This document shows positions 49,099-58,055 of a DNA stretch of 64,000 nt, piece by piece; positions within the stretch are counted from its first letter, which is position 1, and each line of letters opens with the position of its first letter. The stretch comes from Enterobacter sp. Bisph1. Its GTDB lineage: Bacteria; Pseudomonadota; Gammaproteobacteria; Enterobacterales; Enterobacteriaceae. The notes below the pieces were generated by a model, which was not told the DNA's origin, did no database searches, and was given only the letters and a program-made list of their open reading frames with translations. The translations under genes were made by a program, and so were the position numbers. The DNA lies in the NCBI RefSeq assembly GCF_000814905.1, contig NZ_JXAG01000050.1, positions 1 through 64,000 on the forward strand, given 5' to 3'.

Positions 49099-50532
49099 TC
49101 AGTGACTGCGGGCGTGGCTGTCCAGCAGTTTACGGTCGATTTTGCCGTTCGGGTTCAGCGGCAAAGCTTCCTGGATAATGATTTGTGACGGCACCATATA
49201 GGATGGCACCACCTGCGAAAGAGAGTGTTTAATCGCGTCAGGCGCGAGATTGGTCACGCAGAACGCGGCGATACGCAGCACGCCGCCGCCCGCTTTCATC
49301 AACGGCAGCACCACCGCTTCGCGAATGCCGGACATTGCCAGCAGACGGTTTTCAATCTCATTGATCTCAATCCGGTAACCGTTGAGTTTAATCTGGCTGT
49401 CGTTGCGGCCCTGGCAATAGAGCAGCCCGTCCTGATAGCCGAGATCGCCGGTTTTGTATCCGCGCCAGGTTTCGCCTTCGCGGCGCAGCAGTTTCTGCGC
49501 ATTCTCCTGCGGCAGCCCAAGATAGCCGCGCATCACATTTTTACCCCAGATGATCATCTCACCTTCGGCGGTTATCTCCATGTGCGATTCCGGCATCATG
49601 GTGCCAATCGGCAGCAGGTCGTTTTGGCTATTCAGGATAGCGTCGGTGATTTCAACCACCGTGGTGGCGATAGTCGCCTCCGTCGGGCCATAGGAGTTGA
49701 GAATTTTGGCCTGCGGGAAACGGCGGCGCAATTGCTTAACCAGCGCCTTATTGAGCACCTCGCCGATAAAGACAAACACGCCAAGGGCCGGGAGATAGTC
49801 GCTATTAAACTGCGGCGACAGCAGCTTTTGATAGGCGAAAGAGGGGGTTGATACCCAGACCGATACGTCGTTATTTTTTAAACGGTCGAGCCAGTTTTCC
49901 GCCGCGATATCCTCTTTGGCATTCAGCACAATATGTCCGCCGGTGGCGAGGTTCGCCAGCAGCGGAATCAGCGACAGGTCAAAACTGAAAACCGCGTGGT
50001 TCATCAGTACTGGCACCTCGGGCAGGGCGAAATCCTCGCGGACCCACTGCATAAAATGCCATACGCTTTCACGGCCAATCTGCACCCCTTTCGGTTTGCC
50101 GGTACTGCCGGAAGTGAACATGATATAGGCCAGATCCTGCTCCGCAAGCGGCTGGCCGACTTCGCCGGTGGCGACAAATTGCCGGCTCGCCACGTCGTAG
50201 TAATAGGGTGCGCTGGCGAGATGGCAAATCTCCTTCAGTCGCTCCTGCGGATAGATACAATCCACCGGAATATAGGGAATATTGTTCAGCAGGCAGCTGT
50301 AAATCGCCACGGCGAATTCCGCCTGCTGGTGGCCGTAAAGCACCACCGGCGTCCCGGATGGGGCCTGGCAACGCTGATAGCGCTGCGCCCAGTCCGTTAC
50401 CGCGCCGCCAAGCTGTTGCCAGCTCAGCGCTTCATCGCTGCCGCTTATCGCTAACTGATGTGGACGGGCGGGATCGAGTAATGCCGCACGCAGGAAATCC
50501 TGCAGCGCCTGAAGATCGGAGTGAAGGTTCAT
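49099..50532 (-). CDS. DltA-like amino acid adenylating ligase
   Basis: 477 residues, ANL superfamily. It would activate an amino acid with ATP and load it on the carrier protein. The phosphate loop is IMFTSGSTGKPKGV (137-150), A5 motif is NSYGPTEATIATT (279-291) with the TVVEIT extension typical of DltA, A7 is YKTGDLGYQ, A8 is KLNGYRIEINEIE and the last lysine is in NPNGKIDRKLL. In Bacillus DltA a cysteine in FCGEVLP (Cys269 or equivalent) shapes the D-alanine pocket. Here the segment is FIGEVLN, with Ile256 in its place, so the substrate may not be D-alanine. The start overlaps the MBOAT stop by four bases. Confidence 0.88.
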   Translation of the reverse strand: MNLHSDLQALQDFLRAALLDPARPHQLAISGSDEALSWQQLGGAVTDWAQRYQRCQAPSGTPVVLYGHQQAEFAVAIYSCLLNNIPYIPVDCIYPQERLKEICHLASAPYYYDVASRQFVATGEVGQPLAEQDLAYIMFTSGSTGKPKGVQIGRESVWHFMQWVREDFALPEVPVLMNHAVFSFDLSLIPLLANLATGGHIVLNAKEDIAAENWLDRLKNNDVSVWVSTPSFAYQKLLSPQFNSDYLPALGVFVFIGEVLNKALVKQLRRRFPQAKILNSYGPTEATIATTVVEITDAILNSQNDLLPIGTMMPESHMEITAEGEMIIWGKNVMRGYLGLPQENAQKLLRREGETWRGYKTGDLGYQDGLLYCQGRNDSQIKLNGYRIEINEIENRLLAMSGIREAVVLPLMKAGGGVLRIAAFCVTNLAPDAIKHSLSQVVPSYMVPSQIIIQEALPLNPNGKIDRKLLDSHARSH

Positions 50533-51650
50533 AGAGGTGACATTCCGCTAAAAATGTAAAGGGATGCCGCAGCGCTTGCCAGCGTTAACAGGCGGCCCAA
50601 AAAGGTAACGACCGGGTATTGCAACCAGTGGTGCAGCGTTGGAGTACGTTTCGCTGTCCACAGCAGCATATTGTGAACAACGGAGATGGCACCAAACAGC
50701 GCTCCGCTAATCACATAATGCCTTTCGAGCCCGTTCCATGCCCCCATACAAAACAGCGTGCAGAAGATACCGATATTCTGCGCCAGAGTTTTGTTTTGGC
50801 GGAAAAAGTCGAGCTTCATTAAATTCATATAAATTGGCATAAACACCACATCGCGCAGCCACTCAGAGAGGCTAATGTGGAAGCGACGCCAGAAATCCTG
50901 CGGGTTTTTAGCCAGCCACGGCATATTGAAGTTCGCCGGAACATTCAAGCCAAATAAGCGGGCGGCACCGATGGCCATATTGCTGTAACCGGCAAAATCA
51001 AAATAGAGATAGGCGCTATAGGCCAGCGACATCACGACGCCCACGCTGAAGGTAAAAGGGCGATGGCTCCAGTCTTGAATAACCAGATTGTCGATTAGCA
51101 TGGCAAATAAAAACTTCTGCACAATGCCGGTAACAATTTGCTCGGTCGCGACAAGAAATTGTTCGCGGGTCAGGGCAAAGACCGGTTTATTGATGTCCGT
51201 CATCCATGTGCGCCAGCGATACATCGGACCGGCGAGGATAATAAACGGCATAAACAGGTAGCAGAAGTAGTGCAAAAAGGCGTGGCCGTCTTTTTTATTG
51301 CGGTAGAGCAGAACATCAATGGCGCGGAAGGTCATAAACGATAAACCAATCATGCCCCAGTGATTATTCAGATGCAATTTGACCGCAAATAGCGGCAGCA
51401 GAGTTAAACTCACCGCCTGCCAGGTTTTTAACCAGCCTTTCTCTTTTAGATTGACGATCAGATAAAAACTAAGGAATACCGCAACGGGGACAATATAGTC
51501 GCCCTGAAAAATATATCCCCAGCCAAACGCCGCCAGCACAGAAAAAGCGGATAAGTACGTTAACCGGTAGCGCAGGACGCGGTTAACCAGCGCAAACAGC
51601 AGCGCTGAGGAAAAGAGAAAGAAGAAAAAGGTTCCGGAGCTGTACATCAT
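50529..51650 (-). CDS. DltB-like MBOAT acyltransferase
   Basis: 373 residues, about eleven membrane segments, MBOAT family. It would pass the acyl group from the carrier protein across the membrane. DltB motifs are seen: AGPMYRWRTW, YLYFDFAGYSNMAIGAARLFG, NPQDFWRRFHISLSEWLRDVVF with the first conserved histidine, and FCMGAWNGLERHYVISG. In B. subtilis DltB the last motif reads MGVWHGLAPQYIIYG; the MBOAT histidine after Trp is an asparagine here. The reading frame is intact. AGGA-type sequence within TGAGGAATG links it to the small upstream gene. Confidence 0.88.
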   Translation of the reverse strand: MMYSSGTFFFFLFSSALLFALVNRVLRYRLTYLSAFSVLAAFGWGYIFQGDYIVPVAVFLSFYLIVNLKEKGWLKTWQAVSLTLLPLFAVKLHLNNHWGMIGLSFMTFRAIDVLLYRNKKDGHAFLHYFCYLFMPFIILAGPMYRWRTWMTDINKPVFALTREQFLVATEQIVTGIVQKFLFAMLIDNLVIQDWSHRPFTFSVGVVMSLAYSAYLYFDFAGYSNMAIGAARLFGLNVPANFNMPWLAKNPQDFWRRFHISLSEWLRDVVFMPIYMNLMKLDFFRQNKTLAQNIGIFCTLFCMGAWNGLERHYVISGALFGAISVVHNMLLWTAKRTPTLHHWLQYPVVTFLGRLLTLASAAASLYIFSGMSPL

Positions 51651-51657
51651 TCATTCC

Positions 51658-51780
51658 TCAGAACTTTTGATATTCAAAGTGCACTTTTAAGTTCATGCTC
51701 TCATCAACCGATGACCAGGCGATAATGGTGACCGCCAGCAAGAGATAAAGGAAAAACAAGCGGATAGCGTGTTTCATCAT
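51658..51780 (-). CDS. DltX-like small membrane protein, 40 residues
   Basis: Starts MMKHAIRLFFLYLLLAVTII with one membrane helix and ends in VHFEYQKF. Classical DltX peptides of Gram-positive dlt operons are about 45-50 residues, have one helix and end in FIYNEF-type motifs (F-x-Y-x-x-F), whose tyrosine takes part in the acyl transfer. The C-terminal FEYQKF fits that pattern exactly. The first ATG overlaps the dltD stop (ATGA) and the stop is seven bases before the MBOAT start, with GAGG between, so it is tightly coupled. It is too short for usual gene callers. Confidence 0.78.
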   Translation of the reverse strand: MMKHAIRLFFLYLLLAVTIIAWSSVDESMNLKVHFEYQKF

Positions 51781-52913
51781 TTAAAATTCTCCACGATAAA
51801 GCGGTCCATCGGCACCCATGCCAGATCCGTCGGATGCAGGCGATCCCAGTTCCAGCCGTTCTGATAAGGCATGGAATACATATCCAGATAGGGGATCTGA
51901 TTTTCGTCTAAAATGGCCGTGGCTTGCGTCACAGCAGCCTGCACCAGTTCGGGGTTTTGCACCGCCCGACGGTTAATCGCATCAACAATGACTGCCACCT
52001 GAACGTGGCGCTCTTTCAGCAACTGAATCGTGGCGCGAAACGCTTTCATCTGGTGGGGTACAACGGGAGACGCATCCCAAACTTCCGGCTTTTCACCCGG
52101 TTCATAGACGGATTTATCCATCCATAATGTGTCAGCGCTTTCATGACGCGCCTCGTTCAGTTCGCGGGCGTGGGCTAATTCCCGATCCCAGTCCGGGGCG
52201 ATCGCCACGGCGGGTTGCACAGGCCAGGCGCGCTGTGCTGACGGGACAATCTGCAGCATCGCCAGCCAGTCTTTTTTCACCAGCGTGCAGAAATTAGCAA
52301 ATTCATAACTCACTTCCTGCCAAATATTATCAACATTCCAACCAGAAATTTTCATTTGTTCGAATGTTAAATGGCTGGTCTCTTTTTTATTAATATGCTG
52401 TAAATAGTTAACCAGGTAAGGGCGGGTGCTCTCGTCCTGCATTAATGGATTAAATATGGCTGACGGGAAATTGTTGGCGAAAATAGCCGGTGGTACGCCG
52501 GTAAAATAAAAACTGTCGGGTGCCAGCAGCAAAACAACTTTACTGTTTTCGTTAAGATCGTTTTTAAAACGCGACAGCAGAAGAAATTGCGTCACGCTAT
52601 CATCAAAGCTGTCGCCAAAAGCCACAACATTGCGATGTAAATCATTATTCAGGTAATTATATACAGCGTAAGGTTCATCTTCAGAGGTGGCGACTTCCGA
52701 CGCACCGATGAAAAAAATGGCATTACCCTTTAACGCGTGGGAAATAGCGGCGATCTTTTCCGTCTGTTCTTTTTGCGTGCCGTCCAGCGCTTTTATCAGC
52801 GGCAGGAAAGTCAGCGGCGGAGCAGAGCTCGTCGCCAGCGGATGGGCGCAAAGGAACCCAACGGCGAGCAGCGCCATGAGCAAATGTAGGCAGAAAGTAT
52901 TTTTGATTTTCAT
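51777..52913 (-). CDS. DltD-like SGNH-type protein
   Basis: 378 residues with an N-terminal membrane anchor or signal (MKIKNTFCLHLLMALLAVGF). The SGNH-like triad is Ser72 in FFIGASEV, and Asp357 and His360 in NWDRLHPTDLAW. The overall form (about 420 residues in Firmicutes) and the segments FGDSFDDS and LLLAPDSFYF agree with DltD. It would act on the outer face of the inner membrane, receiving or transferring the acyl group to a periplasmic target. It is the first gene of the operon; its start is 349 bases from mipA, divergent. GC is somewhat lower than in the flanking genes. Confidence 0.85.
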   Translation of the reverse strand: MKIKNTFCLHLLMALLAVGFLCAHPLATSSAPPLTFLPLIKALDGTQKEQTEKIAAISHALKGNAIFFIGASEVATSEDEPYAVYNYLNNDLHRNVVAFGDSFDDSVTQFLLLSRFKNDLNENSKVVLLLAPDSFYFTGVPPAIFANNFPSAIFNPLMQDESTRPYLVNYLQHINKKETSHLTFEQMKISGWNVDNIWQEVSYEFANFCTLVKKDWLAMLQIVPSAQRAWPVQPAVAIAPDWDRELAHARELNEARHESADTLWMDKSVYEPGEKPEVWDASPVVPHQMKAFRATIQLLKERHVQVAVIVDAINRRAVQNPELVQAAVTQATAILDENQIPYLDMYSMPYQNGWNWDRLHPTDLAWVPMDRFIVENFK

Positions 52914-53261
52914 TAATAAGTAAAACTATCTAAGTGTTCGTTGTTTAAAAATTGTTATTTTTAATCACAGAGGAAAAATATCTCTGTCTCCGCGACACTA
53001 TATACCAGCCGCGGGGAAGATGATGAGCGTTGCTGTGTAACGGTATGTACAGCGCGTAATTCATCACCCATAAACCCGTAACCGTTGTCGCGCTTTTTTA
53101 CCGCCATCACGGATTGCCCGCCAGGCAGTGGATCGGGTGAGGTTGTGCGCGTTAGGACAAAGGATACATTTTTGTAATTGTTCGGTAAAAATCTTTGGGC
53201 AGGATGCCGGGTGCAGCTAAACTTCTTGCGCCAATTATTTGACTACAGGAAAGTAAGAATT
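52914..53261. promoter_or_regulatory. Divergent promoter region of the Dlt-like operon and mipA
   Basis: No gene. TGTTTA-AAAAT-TGTTAT at 52942-52958 (plus strand) resembles a PhoP box (two hexamers five bases apart, last two bases imperfect). It lies 29-45 bases before the dltD start, in the opposite orientation. It is a candidate only. Confidence 0.35.
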
Positions 53262-54008
53262 GTGACCAATATCAAACGTGTGGCACTGGGCGTGCTGACT
53301 GCAGCCTGCGCTTTTACGGCGAATGCAGAAAATACTTTTACACTGGGTGCGGGTGTTGGTGCCGTTGAATCCCCGTATAAACAGTATGATAACCTTGTCA
53401 TGCCGATTCCTGTTATCACTTATGAGAGTGACAATTTCTGGTTTCGCGGCATCGGTGGCGGGTATTATTTGTGGAATGACGCCGCGGATCAGCTCTCTGT
53501 AACAGCGTTCTACTTACCCTGGGAATTTAAACCGAAAGACAGCGACAATAATCAGTTGCGCCAGCTTGATAAACGCAGAACCACCATGATGGCCGGGCTC
53601 TCGTGGATCCATAATACCGACTACGGTTTCCTGCGTGCCGCACTTTCTGGCGATGTGCTGGATAACAGCAACGGTTTGCTGGGGGATGTCGGCTGGTTGT
53701 ATAACTACAATCGCGGTGCATTGAGCTTAACGCCGGGTATTGGTGTGGAGTGGGCCAGCGCCAACCTGAATGATTACTACTACGGCGTATCCCGTTCCGA
53801 AGCGCGCCGCAGCGGGTTGAAAAGCTACGAAGCGGATAACAGCTGGAACCCCTATCTGGAACTGACCGTTAGCTACCGTCTGACGGACAGCTGGACCGTA
53901 TACGGCACCGGGCGTTATACCCATCTGTCAGATGAAGTTAAAGACAGCCCGATGGTGGACAAATCCTGGGGCGGATTGCTCTCAACGGGCATCACCTATC
54001 GTTTCTGA
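53262..54008 (+). CDS. mipA: MltA-interacting protein MipA
   Basis: Outer-membrane beta-barrel that in E. coli scaffolds MltA with PBP1B for murein synthesis. 248 residues, the E. coli length, from GTG 53262, preceded by AGGAAAG. The signal peptide ends near TANAEN. Typical segments: FWFRGIGGGYYLWNDA, TMMAGLSWIHN, YYYGVSRSEARRSG and the C-terminal WGGLLSTGITYRF with terminal Phe. The frame opens upstream of 53262 without conserved sequence. Confidence 0.95.
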   Translation: MTNIKRVALGVLTAACAFTANAENTFTLGAGVGAVESPYKQYDNLVMPIPVITYESDNFWFRGIGGGYYLWNDAADQLSVTAFYLPWEFKPKDSDNNQLRQLDKRRTTMMAGLSWIHNTDYGFLRAALSGDVLDNSNGLLGDVGWLYNYNRGALSLTPGIGVEWASANLNDYYYGVSRSEARRSGLKSYEADNSWNPYLELTVSYRLTDSWTVYGTGRYTHLSDEVKDSPMVDKSWGGLLSTGITYRF

Positions 54009-54040
54009 TTGTGCAGTTGAATAAAACTTTCTATGCATAC

Positions 54041-54063
54041 AAACAGGGCCATTGGCCCTGTTT
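54041..54063 (+). terminator. Terminator of mipA
   Basis: AAACAGGGCC pairs perfectly with GGCCCTGTTT over ATT and runs into TGTTTTA, 33 bases past the mipA stop. Confidence 0.82.
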
Positions 54064-54097
54064 TGTTTTACGGTAGAAGGTTAAGCAGGAGGAGAAC

Positions 54098-54955
54098 ATG
54101 ACAGACAACCACGTTGTTTTTACAGATAAGCTTGCACAACCGGCGATTGGCCAGGGTACCTGGTATATGGGCGAAAATGCGCGGCTGCGCCCGCAAGAGG
54201 TGGACGCCCTACGTGCGGGTATCGATCTGGGACTGACGCTGATTGATACGGCAGAAATGTACGCCGACGGCGGCGCGGAAGAGGTGGTAGGCGAAGCCTT
54301 ACAGGGCGGCCAGCGCGATAAGGTCTTTCTGGTCTCTAAAGTCTATCCGTGGAATGCCGGGGGCGAGAAAGCCATTGCGGCGTGCGAGGCCAGCCTGCGC
54401 CGCCTGAAAACTGATGCGCTGGATCTCTACTTGCTGCACTGGCGCGGCAATTTCTCCCTGGCACAAACCGTTGAGGTGATGGAGACGCTGATCCAGCAGG
54501 GTAAAATCCGCCGCTGGGGCGTATCTAACCTTGATTACAGTGATATGCAGGAACTGATGGGCGTGGCGGGTGGCGAAGCGTGTGCGGCGAATCAGGTGCT
54601 CTACCATCTGGGATCGCGCGGCATAGAATACGATCTGCTGCCGTGGTGTCAGCAACGCGGCTTGCCCGTGATGGCCTATTGCCCGCTGGCGCAGGCCGGG
54701 CGTCTGCGTGACGGATTGCTGGAAAACAGTACGGTGCGCGAAATTGCTGGGGTCCATGGCGCAAGCGCCGCACAGATTTTACTGGCGTGGGTGATCAGCC
54801 ATCAGGGCGTGATCGCTATTCCAAAAGCGTCCAGCGTGGCCCATGTGCAGGAAAACGCTGCAGCACTGAAGATAACCCTTGGTAGTGATGAGCTGGCACG
54901 GCTGGATAGCGCCTTTCCGGCACCGGGGCGTAAAACGCCGCTCGATGTGGTGTAA
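54098..54955 (+). CDS. yeaE: Aldo-keto reductase YeaE (methylglyoxal reductase)
   Basis: 285 residues. NADPH-dependent reductase that in E. coli reduces methylglyoxal. The catalytic tetrad is seen in DLGLTLIDTAEMYADGG (Asp, Tyr), LVSKVYPW (Lys) and LLHWRGN (His). The cofactor-binding end is AIPKASSVAHVQENA. A GGAGGAG site precedes the ATG. It has the same place between mipA and yeaD as in E. coli. Confidence 0.95.
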   Translation: MTDNHVVFTDKLAQPAIGQGTWYMGENARLRPQEVDALRAGIDLGLTLIDTAEMYADGGAEEVVGEALQGGQRDKVFLVSKVYPWNAGGEKAIAACEASLRRLKTDALDLYLLHWRGNFSLAQTVEVMETLIQQGKIRRWGVSNLDYSDMQELMGVAGGEACAANQVLYHLGSRGIEYDLLPWCQQRGLPVMAYCPLAQAGRLRDGLLENSTVREIAGVHGASAAQILLAWVISHQGVIAIPKASSVAHVQENAAALKITLGSDELARLDSAFPAPGRKTPLDVV

Positions 54956-54961
54956 GAAAAT

Positions 54962-54983
54962 CACCCTCTCTTGCGAGAGGGTG
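54962..54983. terminator. Hairpin between yeaE and yeaD
   Basis: CACCCTCTC and GAGAGGGTG pair over TTGC directly after the yeaE stop, shortly before the yeaD stop on the other strand. It has no T-run. It probably serves both convergent genes. Confidence 0.6.
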
Positions 54984-54990
54984 TGCAGGA

Positions 54991-55875
54991 TCAGCGTTTC
55001 ACTACGCGGATAGTCTGCGCCAGGCGGGACGGTTTCTCTTCGGTGGTTTTTTGCGGCACGGTCGCGTTGACCGCTTCCACACACACAAAGGTTTTGTAAC
55101 CGTCATCCGGCATGTCGGTCATGCTGGCGGAGAGCGCCGGACCCGGGTTCCAGGCCACCACGTTGGCGTTATGGCTGTGGATGACTTCGATAGTGCGGTT
55201 CAGGGCGCTATCGTGGATCAGGCTGCAGGCTTCTGCGTTCAGATAAACGCGGTCGGTGCGATCCGGGAAGGTTTGTACGCCGTCGGCCAGCACATCTTCT
55301 TTCGCGTCGTTCACTTTGTCGATAAAGCGATCGCCCAGGCCACTCACTTTAACGGCGTCGATATCACCGACGTTGAAATAGGTATGCAGCGCTGAGGTAG
55401 TTTCAAACTCGCCGTGGGCTTCCAGTTCCATTTCACAGGTTGCACCGAGCTTGTAACGGGCATACAGCGTGAAATCGTGCGGCCAGTACTGGCGCGACGC
55501 ATCGCTGCTCTGCAGCTCAAAGGTCAGCACTACGCCATTGGCGTCTTCATTGTGGGCTTTCAGGGTCCACGGCAGATTACGCGCGAAGCCGTGCGCCGGC
55601 AGACCTTGCTGTTTTGCCGGGCCAAACCACGGCCAGCAGACCGGCACGCCGCCGCGCAGGGCTACGCCGTCTTTAAACGGGGTATTGCCGCTCAGCCACA
55701 ATACTTCTTCTTCACCCTGCGGTTTCCAGGAGAGCAGATGCGCGCCCTGTAAGGCGAAGGAGCCTTTAACCTGCGGATGATCGACGACGATGAGTTCCAG
55801 CTCGTCCAGCGTGCGGCGCGAGAGCGTAGGGGTAATGTCTTCGACTACTGGAAGTGCAAAAATTTTGTTAATCAT
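54991..55875 (-). CDS. yeaD: Glucose-6-phosphate 1-epimerase YeaD
   Basis: 294 residues, aldose-1-epimerase-like fold. Interconverts the alpha and beta anomers of hexose-6-phosphates. Motifs: GAHLLSWKPQGEEEVLWLSG, RGGVPVCWPWFGP with the substrate-binding residues, HTYFNVGDI with the catalytic histidine and VVAWNPGPALSASM. It is coded right after gapA (75 bases), with a terminator between. Confidence 0.95.
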   Translation of the reverse strand: MINKIFALPVVEDITPTLSRRTLDELELIVVDHPQVKGSFALQGAHLLSWKPQGEEEVLWLSGNTPFKDGVALRGGVPVCWPWFGPAKQQGLPAHGFARNLPWTLKAHNEDANGVVLTFELQSSDASRQYWPHDFTLYARYKLGATCEMELEAHGEFETTSALHTYFNVGDIDAVKVSGLGDRFIDKVNDAKEDVLADGVQTFPDRTDRVYLNAEACSLIHDSALNRTIEVIHSHNANVVAWNPGPALSASMTDMPDDGYKTFVCVEAVNATVPQKTTEEKPSRLAQTIRVVKR

Positions 55876-55900
55876 TAACGCAATCCTCTGTCTTCAAAAC

Positions 55901-55928
55901 AAAAAAAGAGCGACCGAAGTCGCTCTTT
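55901..55928 (-). terminator. Terminator of gapA
   Basis: AAAGAGCGAC and GTCGCTCTTT pair over CGAA. On the minus strand the stem is followed by seven T, 22 bases past the gapA stop. Confidence 0.85.
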
Positions 55929-55950
55929 CAGGAAAGCTTATCATCTCAAC

Positions 55951-56958
<1,008 letters not shown>

Positions 56959-57288
56959 CTATTTGTTAGTGAATAAAAGGTTGGCTGTAAAATTACAAAA
57001 ACCTTACGCAGCGTCAAGCGGAATCGTGTCAATCATTGCGACAAATCAATCCTCCGCAGAACCTTTGTTCGACTGACTCGCCTCACTCTTCCTATGAGCA
57101 TGCTCCCATATAAGGGCGCCACCCGGAATTTTAAAGGTCAGTCAGGATAAAAATGTGAGATTACTCACAATTCCCCGGCTGCTTAACCGCAACAAACAAG
57201 TTTAGAACAAAAGTTAACACCGCAGTGTTAATGTTTTGTTAGAATCAGCGATAAACGTTGTCGAGTTTTTACCGTGAGGCCTAAGCAA

Positions 57289-57702
57289 ATGGCGAATCAT
57301 TCTTCAGAAGATGACCTGAAAAACACATTGACCGAAATGCAGTTTTACGTAACGCAAAATCACGGCACCGAACCGCCGTATACTGGCCGTTTACTGCATA
57401 ATAAACGTGACGGGGTGTACCACTGCCTGGTGTGCGACGCGCCGCTGTTCAATTCACAAACGAAATATGATTCCGGCTGCGGCTGGCCGAGCTTTTTTGA
57501 GCCCCTCAGCGAGGATTCTATTCGTTATATCAATGATTACTCCCATGGCATGCAGCGGATTGAAATTCGCTGTGGAAAATGCGATGCGCATTTAGGCCAT
57601 GTATTCCCCGATGGCCCGCAGCCCACCGGCGAGCGTTACTGCGTTAACTCGGCTTCGCTGGCCTTTACGGACGACGAAAATGGCGACCAGACGCGCGGTT
57701 GA
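57289..57702 (+). CDS. msrB: Methionine-R-sulfoxide reductase MsrB
   Basis: 137 residues, the E. coli length, from ATG 57289 ([20 protein letters not shown]). The catalytic cysteine is in RYCVNSASL near the end and the zinc site uses the CxxC pairs in [11 protein letters not shown] and [12 protein letters not shown]. Reduces free and protein-bound methionine-R-sulfoxide. The ATG is weakly preceded by AAGC. yeaC follows. Confidence 0.97.
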   Translation: MANHSSEDDLKNTLTEMQFYVTQNHGTEPPYTGRLLHNKRDGVYHCLVCDAPLFNSQTKYDSGCGWPSFFEPLSEDSIRYINDYSHGMQRIEIRCGKCDAHLGHVFPDGPQPTGERYCVNSASLAFTDDENGDQTRG

Positions 57703-57740
57703 AAAAACGATTCAGCTATTATTCCACGGAGTTATGCCAG

Positions 57741-58016
57741 ATGAATCTCGATCAAATCGTTAACAGTATGACGCCGGAGATTTACCAGCGGCTGGCGACC
57801 GCCGTTGAAACAGGTAAGTGGCCGGATGGCGTTGCGCTGACGCCGGAGCAAAAAGAGAACAGCCTGCAATTAGTGATGCTCTGGCAGGCACGCAATAATA
57901 CCCAGGCGCAGCATATGACCATCGATACCAACGGGCAGATGGTGATGAAAAGTAAGCAGCAGTTGAAAGAAGAGTTTGGTATTTCACCCAAGCCGATTGC
58001 CACCTTCAAATCTTAA
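57741..58016 (+). CDS. yeaC: DUF1315 protein YeaC
   Basis: 91 residues from ATG 57741 (MNLDQIVNSMTPEIYQRL); the frame is open further back into msrB but the E. coli protein starts at this methionine. Conserved core: GKWPDGVALTPEQKENSLQLVMLWQAR and QLKEEFGISPKPIA. Function unknown; a DNA- or RNA-binding role has not been shown. It lies 38 bases after msrB and is probably cotranscribed. Confidence 0.93.
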   Translation: MNLDQIVNSMTPEIYQRLATAVETGKWPDGVALTPEQKENSLQLVMLWQARNNTQAQHMTIDTNGQMVMKSKQQLKEEFGISPKPIATFKS

Positions 58017-58022
58017 AGTTTG

Positions 58023-58050
58023 TTGCCGGAGGCGTTGCGCCATCCGGCAA
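58023..58050. repeat. REP element between yeaC and pncA
   Basis: TTGCCGGA and TCCGGCAA enclose GGCGTTGCGCCA. The sequence has the form of an enterobacterial REP unit and sits between convergent genes. Confidence 0.75.
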
Positions 58051-58055
58051 TATTC

